A stretch of 25,845 bases of DNA from Verrucomicrobiales bacterium. GTDB lineage: Bacteria > Verrucomicrobiota > Verrucomicrobiia > Limisphaerales > JAFMIX01. The DNA lies in assembly GCA_017853785.1 (NCBI GenBank), contig JAFMIX010000004.1, forward strand, positions 1 to 25,845, written 5' to 3'. Under the pieces are notes generated by a model that made no database searches, had not been told where the DNA came from, and saw only the letters and a program-made list of their open reading frames with translations. Each line of letters starts with the position of its first letter. Position 1 is the first letter of the stretch. The translations under genes and the position numbers were made by a program. Below, one piece after another: positions 1 to 7,454 of the stretch.

Positions 1-2
1 TC

Positions 3-332
3 TGGAATCTCGCGCCACTCGACACGCAGCCGACACTCTGGGGCACGACCGACGCGGAGCGCTGGGGCGCGCTGGACAATGCGGCGCATGAGTTAAACAC
101 CAAGTTCAGCCAGCCGGATAAACCGGCGTTGATGAGCGGCGCACAGCTCGCGCTCCGCGCCCTCGACGCCGCGCACAAGAATCCCAAGGCGAAATGCCCT
201 TTCGTGCCGCAGCGGGAAATGGTGAAGAAGCTTTGGGGCACGGACGCCGACCCGCTGGCGCACAAGGGCGATTGGGAAAAACGCTTGGCCCAAGTCAGCA
301 AGCGCAGCGGTTTTCCCACCAGCAGCGAATAG
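3..332 (+). CDS. C-terminal part of an unidentified protein (5' end outside window)
   Basis: The frame is open from the first bases of the window to a TAG at 330-332, giving about 109 residues. The gene therefore starts upstream, and the internal TTG/ATG near 129-134 need not be its start. The visible part is hydrophilic, rich in Trp, Lys and Asp, and has no membrane segment or recognisable catalytic motif. It ends with a basic stretch (EKRLAQVSKRSG). I do not recognise the family. It lies about 70 bases upstream of an AraC-type regulator in the same direction, which does not by itself indicate a function. That it is coding is supported by GC-rich third positions and the continuous frame. Confidence 0.6.
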   Translation, partial: WNLAPLDTQPTLWGTTDAERWGALDNAAHELNTKFSQPDKPALMSGAQLALRALDAAHKNPKAKCPFVPQREMVKKLWGTDADPLAHKGDWEKRLAQVSKRSGFPTSSE

Positions 333-402
333 GCCGGCTGATATTTTTCATTACTTGCCAGAAAAGATTCTACAAATGAGAATCAGGCTCGTTATTGAGC
401 CG

Positions 403-1365
403 ATGAACCGGAGTTCGAAAACCAAACCCAACACCGCCCCCTTCACCGAGGCGGCGGCGTGGCGCGATGTCGGCGGCGGCTGGCAGCCGTTGTTCGGCAG
501 TTTTCACGGTGCGGGCTACAGCATCGAATGGCATGACTTCCACGCCAAGCGCGAATTTGACTGGGCGGCGAGTTTTCATCCGGGCTGCGTGGAGCTGTGC
601 CTGAATCTGGAAGGTCACGGCTTTGTGGTCGGCGACGGCGGGCGCGCGGAATTCGCCCCGAACACCGTCGGCTTCTACCATCGCCGGGATGAGCCGCTGA
701 CCGCGAAGCGCGCGGCAGGCGAGCCGCATCGTTTTCTCACCGTGGAATTTTCCGGACCGTTCCTCGCCAAACATCTCGCCGGTCTGGAGCCGATGCTGCA
801 CCCGGTCGTGCGCGCGGCGGTCATAAACGCGCCAGGGCAACCCGCGACAGCCGCGACCGTGCGGCTGACGGCAGCACAACTGCAACTCATCGCCACGCTG
901 CGGCAGCCACCGGTATATGCAGCGGCACAGCCGGTGTGGTACCAATGCAAGGCGCTCGAACTGGCCGTGACGTTTCTGGTGCAGCCGCCGGCGGAGACGG
1001 AGATGTTCTGCACGCGGCAGCAGCGCCTCGCGCAGGAGCGGGTGGAGCAGGTCATTTTCCTGTTGAAGCAGAACTTAGCCGCGCCGCCGAGCCTGGAGGA
1101 ATTGGGGAAAAAAATCGGGTGTAGCCATTTCTACCTCAGCCGCATCTTCTCCGCGCAGACCGGCCAGACCATCACGCAACACCTCCGCCGGTTGCGCATG
1201 GAACGTGCGGCGGAACTGCTGCGCGCCGGCGAGCACAACGTCACGGAAGTCTCGCTGGAGGTCGGCTACCAGAGCCTGAGCCATTTCAGCGCGGCATTCC
1301 ACGAGACGTTCGGCTGCTGCCCCGGGCTTTACCCGCTGCAGACGCCCACGCAGCATCCGCGCTAG
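403..1365 (+). CDS. AraC-family transcriptional regulator
   Basis: Predicted DNA-binding regulator of about 320 residues. The N-terminal two thirds looks like a cupin-type effector domain (HPGCVELCLNLEGHGFVVGD followed by a beta-rich stretch). The C-terminal 100 residues form the double helix-turn-helix of the AraC/XylS family: LEELGKKIGCSHFYLSRIF is the first HTH, and NVTEVSLEVGYQSLSHFSAAF followed by FGCCPGLYP is the classic second HTH and signature. The effector is unknown. Three starts are in frame: TTG at 355, ATG at 376 and ATG at 403. I prefer 403 because the DNA before it is AT-richer and holds a small hairpin (386-401). None has a strong ribosome-binding site. Downstream lies a decayed sugar-metabolism locus that may once have been its target; this is inference from position only. 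Confidence 0.88.
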   Translation: MNRSSKTKPNTAPFTEAAAWRDVGGGWQPLFGSFHGAGYSIEWHDFHAKREFDWAASFHPGCVELCLNLEGHGFVVGDGGRAEFAPNTVGFYHRRDEPLTAKRAAGEPHRFLTVEFSGPFLAKHLAGLEPMLHPVVRAAVINAPGQPATAATVRLTAAQLQLIATLRQPPVYAAAQPVWYQCKALELAVTFLVQPPAETEMFCTRQQRLAQERVEQVIFLLKQNLAAPPSLEELGKKIGCSHFYLSRIFSAQTGQTITQHLRRLRMERAAELLRAGEHNVTEVSLEVGYQSLSHFSAAFHETFGCCPGLYPLQTPTQHPR

Positions 1366-1485
1366 ACCTCAAGCCAGGAGCAACCGGTGGATGCACCGGG
1401 CCAATGCTTGCCGATTATTGCACTGCAGAAATTCGCAAGACTTCGCCGGATGGTTGGTGTTAAACACGACATCATCCCACAAAAT

Positions 1486-1635
1486 ATGAAACGAAATCAG
1501 GAACTCTCCCGCCGCCGCTTTGTCGGTGGTCTGCTCCAGGGCGCGCTGGTGGCTGCCGCCGCACCGAACTTCATTCCGCTGCGCACTTTGGCGGGCGAAA
1601 ACACTCCCAGCAAAAAAGTCCAGCATGTACACTGA
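1486..1635 (+). pseudogene. Tat-signal N-terminus of a truncated oxidoreductase (probably Gfo/Idh/MocA family)
   Basis: From the ATG at 1486 the frame encodes about 49 residues and then stops at a TGA (1633-1635). It carries a twin-arginine signal (SRRRFVGG), a hydrophobic core (LLQGALVAAAAP) and NFIPLRTLAGE. This layout is typical of the exported Gfo/Idh/MocA oxidoreductases that are abundant in Verrucomicrobia and Planctomycetes. The mature protein should continue with a Rossmann fold of about 350 residues, but nothing of the sort follows. The sequence stops after PSKKVQHVH, where the first NAD-binding strand would begin. I read this as the 5' remnant of a gene cut by a deletion. The bases between the regulator and this start (1366-1485) show no further gene. 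Confidence 0.6.
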
Positions 1636-1641
1636 AAGGAT

Positions 1642-1860
1642 ATGTCCGCAGCCTGGCTGCCCAAGCGCGGCAAAATCCACGGCTGCGGCATGGCCGTCAT
1701 CCCGCTCGACGACGGCGTGGTGAGGATTCCCGCCATCGTCAAGGCGTTGAAACAAGTCGGATTCGCCGGCACGACCACACTGGAAATCGCGGGCGCGGAA
1801 AACGTGAAACTATCCGCGAAACGATTGCGCGACTGGGCGCGCTGCTTCGTTCCGGCCGCT
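1642..1860 (+). pseudogene. C-terminal fragment of a sugar-phosphate isomerase/epimerase (xylose-isomerase-like TIM barrel)
   Basis: The frame is the same as that of the preceding Tat fragment, resuming two codons after its stop. It encodes KIHGCGMAVIPLDDGVVRIP, then AIVKALKQVGFAGTTTLEIA and a helix KLSAKRLRDW. This is the last beta-alpha unit of sugar-phosphate isomerase/epimerase TIM barrels, where a Glu in the TLEIAG strand is typically a metal ligand. About 200 residues that should precede it are missing. The frame runs on to a stop at 1999-2001, overlapping the 3' end of the convergent phosphodiesterase gene, so the natural stop was probably lost as well. The end given here marks roughly where family resemblance ceases. 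Translation from the ATG at 1642 is possible but would not give an active enzyme. Confidence 0.55.
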
Positions 1861-1865
1861 CCCCA

Positions 1866-2795
1866 CTACTCAAACGCACTCGTCACTGGCGCGCCATCCA
1901 ACGGCGCCGCCGGCTTGAGGCCGAGCAACCACAGCGCCGTGGCGGCGGTATCGCAGGTATTCACCGGCGCGGTGATCTGGAAATCCGGCTTCACGCCCTG
2001 ACCCCACGCGATCCACGGGATGGTCATGTTCTCGGGAATATTTTCCGTGTGACCCTTGCCCTTACCGCCGTGGTCGGCGGTGATGAGGACCACGGAGTTG
2101 GTGGCAAGTCCCGACTGTTTGAGCGCCTGGCGGACGACGCCGAGCGCGGCGTCCACTTCGGCGAAGGCTTTAAGCTGCTCCGGCGAACTCCAGCCGTGCT
2201 TGTGCCCCACGCTATCCGGGTCGGCGAAGTGGATGAAGCACAGCCCTGGTTTGTGACGAACGATATATTCGGCAGCGCTGGTGGCCACAGTGATAGCGGT
2301 GACGCTGGCCTCCTTCTTCTTGTCTTTTTTGCCACCGCTGTCGCTCTTGACGACCCCCCGGCTGGCGGCGCGCTTGAAGCTGAATTCATCCACCGTGCCG
2401 GGTTGGAGCAGTTGCCGGAACTTTTCCTTGGCGACAAACATCGCGGTGGAATATCCCGCCGCCTTCGCTGCGGTGAACACCGTGGGCACGCTGACAACCG
2501 GGTTGGTCGGCACCCAATCGTTCCAAGTGATACCGTGCTTCGCCATCTGCACACCAGTGAGCATGGAAGTATGCGCCGGCAGCGTGATGGAGGGACGAAT
2601 GGTTTGTGCCATCCACGTCACTGCGCCTTCCCGCGCCAGTTGCGTCAGCACCGGCATCTGGCTCTTTTTGATGTCAGCTGGGCTGCCGCCATCAATGCTG
2701 ATGATGATGACGTGCTCAGTGCGCCCGGGAGCCGCCATCACAGCCGAGCCACCGAGCACCAACAACAAAACCAACCGCCAGAAAAATGAAATCAT
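1866..2795 (-). CDS. Exported alkaline-phosphatase-superfamily phosphodiesterase (nucleotide pyrophosphatase type)
   Basis: A 309-residue protein with an N-terminal signal peptide (about 1-21, ending SAVMAAP), so it acts outside the cytoplasm. It belongs to the alkaline phosphatase/sulfatase superfamily, type I phosphodiesterase/nucleotide pyrophosphatase branch. Metal-site residues are visible: D35 in IISIDGG; the probable nucleophile T71 in PSITLPAHTSMLTG; D194 and H198 in FADPDSVGHKHG; D241-H242 in ITADHGG; and H249. Family members hydrolyse phosphodiester or pyrophosphate bonds of nucleotides or phospholipid head groups; the substrate here cannot be read from sequence. A Lys-rich insert (about 149-163) is unusual. 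It is compact for the family, which is often 400 residues or more. The gene is monocistronic and converges on the decayed sugar locus. Confidence 0.85.
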   Translation of the reverse strand: MISFFWRLVLLLVLGGSAVMAAPGRTEHVIIISIDGGSPADIKKSQMPVLTQLAREGAVTWMAQTIRPSITLPAHTSMLTGVQMAKHGITWNDWVPTNPVVSVPTVFTAAKAAGYSTAMFVAKEKFRQLLQPGTVDEFSFKRAASRGVVKSDSGGKKDKKKEASVTAITVATSAAEYIVRHKPGLCFIHFADPDSVGHKHGWSSPEQLKAFAEVDAALGVVRQALKQSGLATNSVVLITADHGGKGKGHTENIPENMTIPWIAWGQGVKPDFQITAPVNTCDTAATALWLLGLKPAAPLDGAPVTSAFE

Positions 2796-2960
2796 CTTGC
2801 AACAATTGTCTTCAGTCGGGCCGGAAGCGCAAGTGAACTTTGCGGTGCAGCCTTACCTCGTCCCGCAAACCGCCGACAATTTTTCGCAAGCCGCCGTTAG
2901 CGGCCACCCCGCCTTTGGTTCATGCTCTGCCTCGTTCGCAACCGAACCGAAGCACCCAAC

Positions 2961-3779
2961 ATGAATCCGAAACATCTCCTGACCACCCTCACCTGCACCC
3001 TACTCGCGACCGCCGCTGCCACGGCCACGGAACGCCTGTTCACCTACACCTACGAGCCCGAGACGCTGCCCAAAGGCGCGTGGGAAGCCGAGCAATGGGT
3101 CACGCTCCGCGCCGGCCGCAACGCCACCGTCGGCAAGGAAGACTATATGCGCTGGCAGTTCCGCGAAGAAATCGAATACGGCGTCACCGACCGCTATCAG
3201 GTCGCCGCCTACTTCAATCACGAGTCTGTGAGCTACGACATCCCCGGCGGCGGCAGCTATTCCCATTACCACCAGACCGGCGTCTCGTTTGAGAACAAAT
3301 ATCTCGTCCTGAACCCGGCGGAAAACCCCGTCGGCTTCTCCATCTACCTCGAACCCGGCTGGGACTGGGCGCATCGCAAATTCGAGTTTGAGCAGAAACT
3401 CATCTTCGGCCAACGCCACGGCGATTGGAAGTGGGCGCTCAACCTCACGCACGAAACCGAGTGGGAACACAACTACAAGGACGTCGTAGGCGAATTTGAA
3501 GCCACCTTCGGCCTCACGCGCCAGTTGAGTTCCCGCTGGGCGGTCGGATTTGAAATGCGCCACCACGCCGAAGTCGAGGAATACGAAACCTGGGAGGGCT
3601 ACGCGTTCTACCTCGGCCCCGTGGTGAGCTACCGTACGGAACGCTGGTGGGCCGCGCTCACCGTCATGCCGCAGATTTACGGCGCGAACTTCGAGGGCAA
3701 TCCTGACGGCAACTCCAGCCTCGACCTCGACGGCCATGAGCGGCTGAACGTACGCCTGTTGTTCGGCTTCGACTTCTGA
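2961..3779 (+). CDS. Probable outer-membrane beta-barrel protein (DUF6662-like)
   Basis: A 272-residue protein with a signal peptide (about 1-22, TLLATAAATA). The mature part is made of alternating amphipathic strands rich in Trp, Tyr and Phe, and it ends in LLFGFDF, whose terminal Phe is typical of outer-membrane barrels recognised by the Bam machinery. The opening ERLFTYTYEPETLPKGAWE and EQWVTLRAG resemble the DUF6662 family, which I recall only as a family of unknown function. I chose the ATG at 2961 because it gives a proper signal peptide; the frame extends to 2922 without one. Its TGA overlaps the ATG of the next gene (TGATG at 3777-3781), so the two are translationally coupled. A pore or a surface sensor are both possible roles. 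Confidence 0.75.
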   Translation: MNPKHLLTTLTCTLLATAAATATERLFTYTYEPETLPKGAWEAEQWVTLRAGRNATVGKEDYMRWQFREEIEYGVTDRYQVAAYFNHESVSYDIPGGGSYSHYHQTGVSFENKYLVLNPAENPVGFSIYLEPGWDWAHRKFEFEQKLIFGQRHGDWKWALNLTHETEWEHNYKDVVGEFEATFGLTRQLSSRWAVGFEMRHHAEVEEYETWEGYAFYLGPVVSYRTERWWAALTVMPQIYGANFEGNPDGNSSLDLDGHERLNVRLLFGFDF

Positions 3780-4111
3780 TGTCGCCGCGCCGTGTTAGTC
3801 TGGCGATGACGGTAGGCGTGCTGCTGGCGGTGACCGGCTGTGCCGGCTCGCGCCAACCGAACGCCGCAGCCGCGCCGCCGCCGCTTCCTCCCGGCGGCGG
3901 CGCTCCGCTGCTCACGAATGAACAAATCGCCGCCGCCCGCAAGCTCTACATCGCCAAGTGCACGGCCTGCCATAAGTATTATCCGCCGGCAGATTATTCC
4001 GCTACCGACTGGGAAACTTGGATGCGCAAGATGAGCCGCAAAGCACGGCTCAAGCCGCCCGAAGACCAAACGCTCCGGGAATATCTATCGCTGTATCGCC
4101 AGTCGCCGTGA
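3779..4111 (+). CDS. Small CxxCH lipoprotein (monohaem cytochrome c-like)
   Basis: A 110-residue protein. Residues 1-20 form a lipoprotein signal with lipobox LAVTGC, so C21 is probably lipidated. A Pro/Gly-rich spacer (33-43) follows. Next comes one cytochrome c haem site, C61-x-x-C64-H65 (KCTACHKYYPP), then a helix WETWMRKM with M82 or M85 as a candidate distal ligand, and a final helix REYLSLYRQ. This is the minimal fold of small class I-type cytochromes. Residue A22 after the lipobox Cys is not Asp, so there is no E. coli-type inner-membrane retention signal, which would allow outer-membrane placement. The start overlaps the stop of the beta-barrel gene, indicating one operon and a possible functional link. 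The redox partner is unknown. Confidence 0.8.
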   Translation: MSPRRVSLAMTVGVLLAVTGCAGSRQPNAAAAPPPLPPGGGAPLLTNEQIAAARKLYIAKCTACHKYYPPADYSATDWETWMRKMSRKARLKPPEDQTLREYLSLYRQSP

Positions 4112-4148
4112 AGTATTGCGGCTGGTTGTGCCGCCCAATCGCGAAGTG

Positions 4149-4214
4149 GGAACGCCGCCTTCAGGCGGCAGAAACGTGAATATCCTCGCTGCTGCCGCCT
4201 GAAGGCGGCGTTCC
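4149..4214. repeat. Nested palindrome: 23-base perfect inverted repeat around a 20-base loop (REP-like)
   Basis: The left arm 4149-4171 and right arm 4192-4214 are perfect reverse complements over 23 bases. Each arm is itself a hairpin (GCCGCCT / AGGCGGC with a 2-base loop), so the DNA can fold as two small hairpins or one long cruciform. It fills the gap between two convergent genes (stops at 4111 and 4236). There is no T-tract, so a classic intrinsic terminator is not obvious. The layout resembles paired REP/BIME elements. A role as a bidirectional transcription end is possible. Confidence 0.7.
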
Positions 4215-4235
4215 GCTTGTTCGATAGTCTCCGTT

Positions 4236-5759
4236 CTATTTCCCCACCGTCACCGGCTTCAACGTCAGCGGGTCGCGCAGCGGCAGGTCAAGGACTTTGC
4301 CGAGGTCGTCGAGCTTCACCGCGTGGTTCGGGTGGCCGAGCAGAATCTCCTCCTTCTTGCCCACGATGAGAATCACGAGCTTGTCCGGCGTGAGATATTT
4401 CTGCGCCACGCGCTGCACATCGGCCACGGTGACGGCGGCGATGCTCTTCCGGTAGTTCTGGAAATACTGCGGATCCGTCTTGTAGCGCCCGCTGAATTCC
4501 TCGGCGGCAAGCGCGGCGGCGACCTGTTTCTTGGTGGCGAAAGCGCGCGGGAAGCGTTCGATGGTGGCGGATTGCGCGGCCTGCAATTCCGCGGCGGTCA
4601 CCGGCTGCGCGGCGATCTTTTTCATCTCATCCAACACGATCGAAGTCGCGTAGGGTACGGTGCGGGATTTGGTCTGGAACGCCGCCGTGAACGAGGCGGG
4701 GAAATAGACACCGCCCGGGAACTTCGAGCCGGCCGAATACGCCAGCCCCTCGTCAGAGCGCACGCGGTTGACGATGCGGGACGTGAACCCGCCGCCGCCG
4801 AGGATTTCGTTCATCATGCTCACCGCGTGGTAATCGGGGTCATCGCGGCGCAGGCCGGGCAGCACGAGGGAGACACGGCCTTGGTTCACGTCCGGCTTGT
4901 CCACCACATACACGCCGGGCGCGGCAAAGGCGGTGTTGGTGGGGATGTCGGCGAGTTTTCCCGCAGGAATGTATTCCCGCATGGCGATGTTGGGACGACC
5001 GTTAAAAACTTTTTCCAGCTTGGCGATCATTTCGCCGCGTTCAAAATCACCGCTCACCGCGATGACGAAGTTGGACGACCAGAACCATTGATAATGGAAA
5101 ACCTCGATGTCCCGGCGCGTGATACCTTCCAGCGATGCCGCCGTGCTCAGGCGGTTCGCCCAGAAATTCTCGCCATACGCGAGCCGGCTGCGCTCGATGG
5201 CCTCGATGGTAGCGGAGTTATCGTTGCGCTGCTTCATGTCCTGAAGCAGTTGTTCCTTGCGCAGCTTGATTTTATCCTCCTGAAAACGCGGTGCGAACAG
5301 CACATCGCGCAGGATTCCCAGGCCTTCGTCGAGGTCCTTGGAGAGCAGGTTCAGGCTTACCACGCCCTCGGTGTCGCCGATGCCGGTGTTGAGGTCGGCG
5401 GCGAGAAATGCCAGCCGCTCCTCTAATTGCTCGGCGGTGTTCGTGCCCGCGCCGCCATGCGCGAGCAGCCAGCCGGTGAGCGCGGCCAGCCCCTCTTTGC
5501 CGGCGGGTTCGAGATACTGCCCGGTGCGGACGTGGACGCTGATGTTGACCAGCGGCAGTTCGCGATCCGGCACGACGTAGGCGACAGGGCCGGACTTGAG
5601 TTGCACCCGGTAGTCGGCGGCGCGTGGCGGTTCGTATTTCAGCGCCGGGAAGGAAATCTTTTCCGGGCGCTCGGGGATTTCAGCGGCGGCAGAGGAAACG
5701 AGCGGCGACAAAAAGGCCGTCAATATCGCAGTCAAAATTAAGAATGGAATAGTTTTCAC
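4236..5759 (-). CDS. M16-family peptidase homologue lacking the zinc motif (non-catalytic partner)
   Basis: A 507-residue protein with a signal peptide (about 1-26). It has two M16 (pitrilysin/processing-peptidase) half domains, roughly 50-230 and 235-450, including the helper-subunit features LVLPGLRRDDPDYHAVSMMN and a Gly-rich ILGGGGFTSRIVNRVRSDEG. Where an active subunit has HxxEH, this one reads GLAALTGWLLAHGGAGT, so the zinc ligands are absent and it should not be catalytic. In bacterial M16 pairs such a subunit forms a clam-shell dimer with an active one. The active partner is encoded immediately upstream with a 4-base ATGA overlap (5756-5759), consistent with equimolar translation. Location is periplasmic or envelope. 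Substrates are unknown; exported peptides are likely. Confidence 0.9.
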   Translation of the reverse strand: MKTIPFLILTAILTAFLSPLVSSAAAEIPERPEKISFPALKYEPPRAADYRVQLKSGPVAYVVPDRELPLVNISVHVRTGQYLEPAGKEGLAALTGWLLAHGGAGTNTAEQLEERLAFLAADLNTGIGDTEGVVSLNLLSKDLDEGLGILRDVLFAPRFQEDKIKLRKEQLLQDMKQRNDNSATIEAIERSRLAYGENFWANRLSTAASLEGITRRDIEVFHYQWFWSSNFVIAVSGDFERGEMIAKLEKVFNGRPNIAMREYIPAGKLADIPTNTAFAAPGVYVVDKPDVNQGRVSLVLPGLRRDDPDYHAVSMMNEILGGGGFTSRIVNRVRSDEGLAYSAGSKFPGGVYFPASFTAAFQTKSRTVPYATSIVLDEMKKIAAQPVTAAELQAAQSATIERFPRAFATKKQVAAALAAEEFSGRYKTDPQYFQNYRKSIAAVTVADVQRVAQKYLTPDKLVILIVGKKEEILLGHPNHAVKLDDLGKVLDLPLRDPLTLKPVTVGK

Positions 5760-7324
5760 TTCGCCACCCCCTTCCCGGACGCCCCGTCCGGTTTGCGCGT
5801 GAACGTCGCCACGGCGCGATTTTGTTTGGTGAAATATTCCTGGGCCACGCGCCGCACATCGGCGGCGGTCACAGCCTGATATTTGGCGGCGGAGTTGTTG
5901 AACTCGCGCCAGTCGCCATTACCGTCGCTGACCAAGAGATGCGTCATGATGCCCATGTTGGATTCCAGCTTGCGGAATTCGGCGGCGGCGAACTGATTCT
6001 TCACCTTCTGCAATTCCGCTGCGGGCACTTCCGCTTGCTGCAATTTCTCCAATTCGGCGTAGATCCCCTGCTCCACTTCCGCCGGTGTGTGGCCCGCCGC
6101 CGCTTCGCCGCGGATTTCAAAACTGCCGGCCCACTTCTGCGCTCCGTTCCACGCACCCACTTCCGTGGCCACGCCGCTGCCAAGCACGAGGCCCTTGTAG
6201 AGCCGCCCGGTCTGTTCGGAAAGCAACTGCGCGAAGATGTCCAGCGCGTAGGCATCCTTGTGCGCGAACGCCACCGCGTGCCACGCGATGCGCACCTGCG
6301 GGTTCGCGTCCGCCTCGCCGTTGAGCCGTTTCTCGCCCGGCTGTTTCATCTCCTGCGTGACGACGTCCGGCACGGTGTTCGTTCCCCGGGGAATGCGGCC
6401 CAAATATTTTTCCGCAAGCGCGAACGCCTGATCCGGGTTGAAATCCCCGACGAGGCAGGCCGTGAGATTTTGCGGGGCATAATACGTCGCATAGAATTCA
6501 TCCGCCTGCGCCTTCGAGATGGCAGGAATGTCCGACGGCCAGCCCACCACCGGCCAGCTATACGGATGCGATTGCCAGAACAGCGAGTTGAACGCCTCGT
6601 TCAAGAGCCCCAGCGGCGGCGAATCTGTCCGCATCCGCCGCTCCTCGAACACCACGTCGCGCTCGGTGTAGAATTCGCGCCGCACGTTGTTCAGCAGCCG
6701 GTCGGACTCCAGCCACATCCACAACTCCAGCTTGTTGGCCGGCACACTGCAGAAATACACGGTCATGTCCTCGGAAGTGAATGCGTTCATGCCCGACGCA
6801 CCGTTGGCGTCGTAGATCTTCCAGAATTCGTTCTTCACCATGAGCGCGCGCTGCTTGGCGGCCAGTTCGTTGAACCGCTTTTCCAGTTCGCGCCAGCGCG
6901 GTGACTTGTTCTCCGGCTTTTGCCAATCGTCAATCTCGCCCCGCCGCGACGCCGCGCGCAGCTTGGATTCCTCGGCGCGCATCTCCTCGCGGATTTTCTC
7001 CTGCTCCTCGATGATCTTCACATCCTGCGCGCAATCCTTCGTGCCGATAACCTGCGAGCCCTTGAACATCATGTGCTCGAACAAGTGCGCGATGCCCGTG
7101 ATGCCGGGCCGCTCGTTCGCGCTGCCCACGTGCGCCACCCAACCGCCCGCGATGCTCGGGTCGTCGTGGCGCGGCACGAGCAGCAGCCGCATGCCGTTGG
7201 ACAAGGTTTTCTCGATGACCGGCAACTGCTGCGCCGCGAGCGGTGACAGCCCCGCGCCAGCCAACAACAACGTCAGCGCGAGCCAGCGACGGACCAAAAT
7301 GGTGGGGAATGAGATTTTGAACAT
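5756..7324 (-). CDS. M16-family zinc metallopeptidase (catalytic subunit)
   Basis: A 522-residue protein with a hydrophobic signal segment (about 12-31, LAGAGLSPLAAQ). The inverted zinc motif H80-LF-E83-H84 lies in GITGIAHLFEHMMFKG, and E206 in LWMWLESDRL is the likely third ligand. Between them is an insert of about 55 extra residues (about 100-165), charged and probably coiled coil, which moves E206 about 120 residues downstream instead of the usual 70-80. A second half domain with GDFNPDQAFALAEKYLGRIP follows. This should be the active half of the pair with the downstream gene. The ATG at 7324 gives a credible signal peptide. The 130-base gap to the divergent DUF4412 gene must hold its promoter; a TTGCGG/TACACT pair lies there, but it is a weak match. 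Confidence 0.92.
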   Translation of the reverse strand: MFKISFPTILVRRWLALTLLLAGAGLSPLAAQQLPVIEKTLSNGMRLLLVPRHDDPSIAGGWVAHVGSANERPGITGIAHLFEHMMFKGSQVIGTKDCAQDVKIIEEQEKIREEMRAEESKLRAASRRGEIDDWQKPENKSPRWRELEKRFNELAAKQRALMVKNEFWKIYDANGASGMNAFTSEDMTVYFCSVPANKLELWMWLESDRLLNNVRREFYTERDVVFEERRMRTDSPPLGLLNEAFNSLFWQSHPYSWPVVGWPSDIPAISKAQADEFYATYYAPQNLTACLVGDFNPDQAFALAEKYLGRIPRGTNTVPDVVTQEMKQPGEKRLNGEADANPQVRIAWHAVAFAHKDAYALDIFAQLLSEQTGRLYKGLVLGSGVATEVGAWNGAQKWAGSFEIRGEAAAGHTPAEVEQGIYAELEKLQQAEVPAAELQKVKNQFAAAEFRKLESNMGIMTHLLVSDGNGDWREFNNSAAKYQAVTAADVRRVAQEYFTKQNRAVATFTRKPDGASGKGVAK

Positions 7325-7391
7325 GACAGTCTGACCAGTGTAGAATCGAGACGTTCAACCGCAACCGAAAACAAATCTCATCAAGGTAGGT

Positions 7392-7423
7392 CGGCGCTGC
7401 CGCGCCGCCAGTTTTGGCTGGCG
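7392..7423. repeat. Two adjoining short hairpins in a divergent promoter region
   Basis: CGGCGC-TGCC-GCGCCG (7392-7407) is followed at once by CGCCAG-TTTTGG-CTGGCG (7406-7423); the two stems share two bases. Both have 6-bp perfect stems. They lie between divergent genes, close to the DUF4412 start. They could be an interspersed repeat unit or an operator; the sequence alone does not decide. Confidence 0.45.
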
Positions 7424-7454
7424 ATGCCGGCGCTCCGGCGTATCCTCGCCCGAA

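Noticed and set aside
355..402. The TTG start of the AraC regulator
   Set aside because: The region is AT-richer than the gene, codon use is unlike the rest and no ribosome-binding site supports it; the ATG at 376 remains possible.
2840..2960. A coding start and a hairpin (GCCGC/GCGGC) upstream of the beta-barrel gene
   Set aside because: The open frame here is antisense or out of frame to the real gene, and a 5-bp stem in GC-rich DNA is expected by chance.
2049..2964. Two long plus-strand frames opposite the phosphodiesterase
   Set aside because: The minus-strand protein has a signal peptide and all metal-binding motifs; the plus-strand frames have none.
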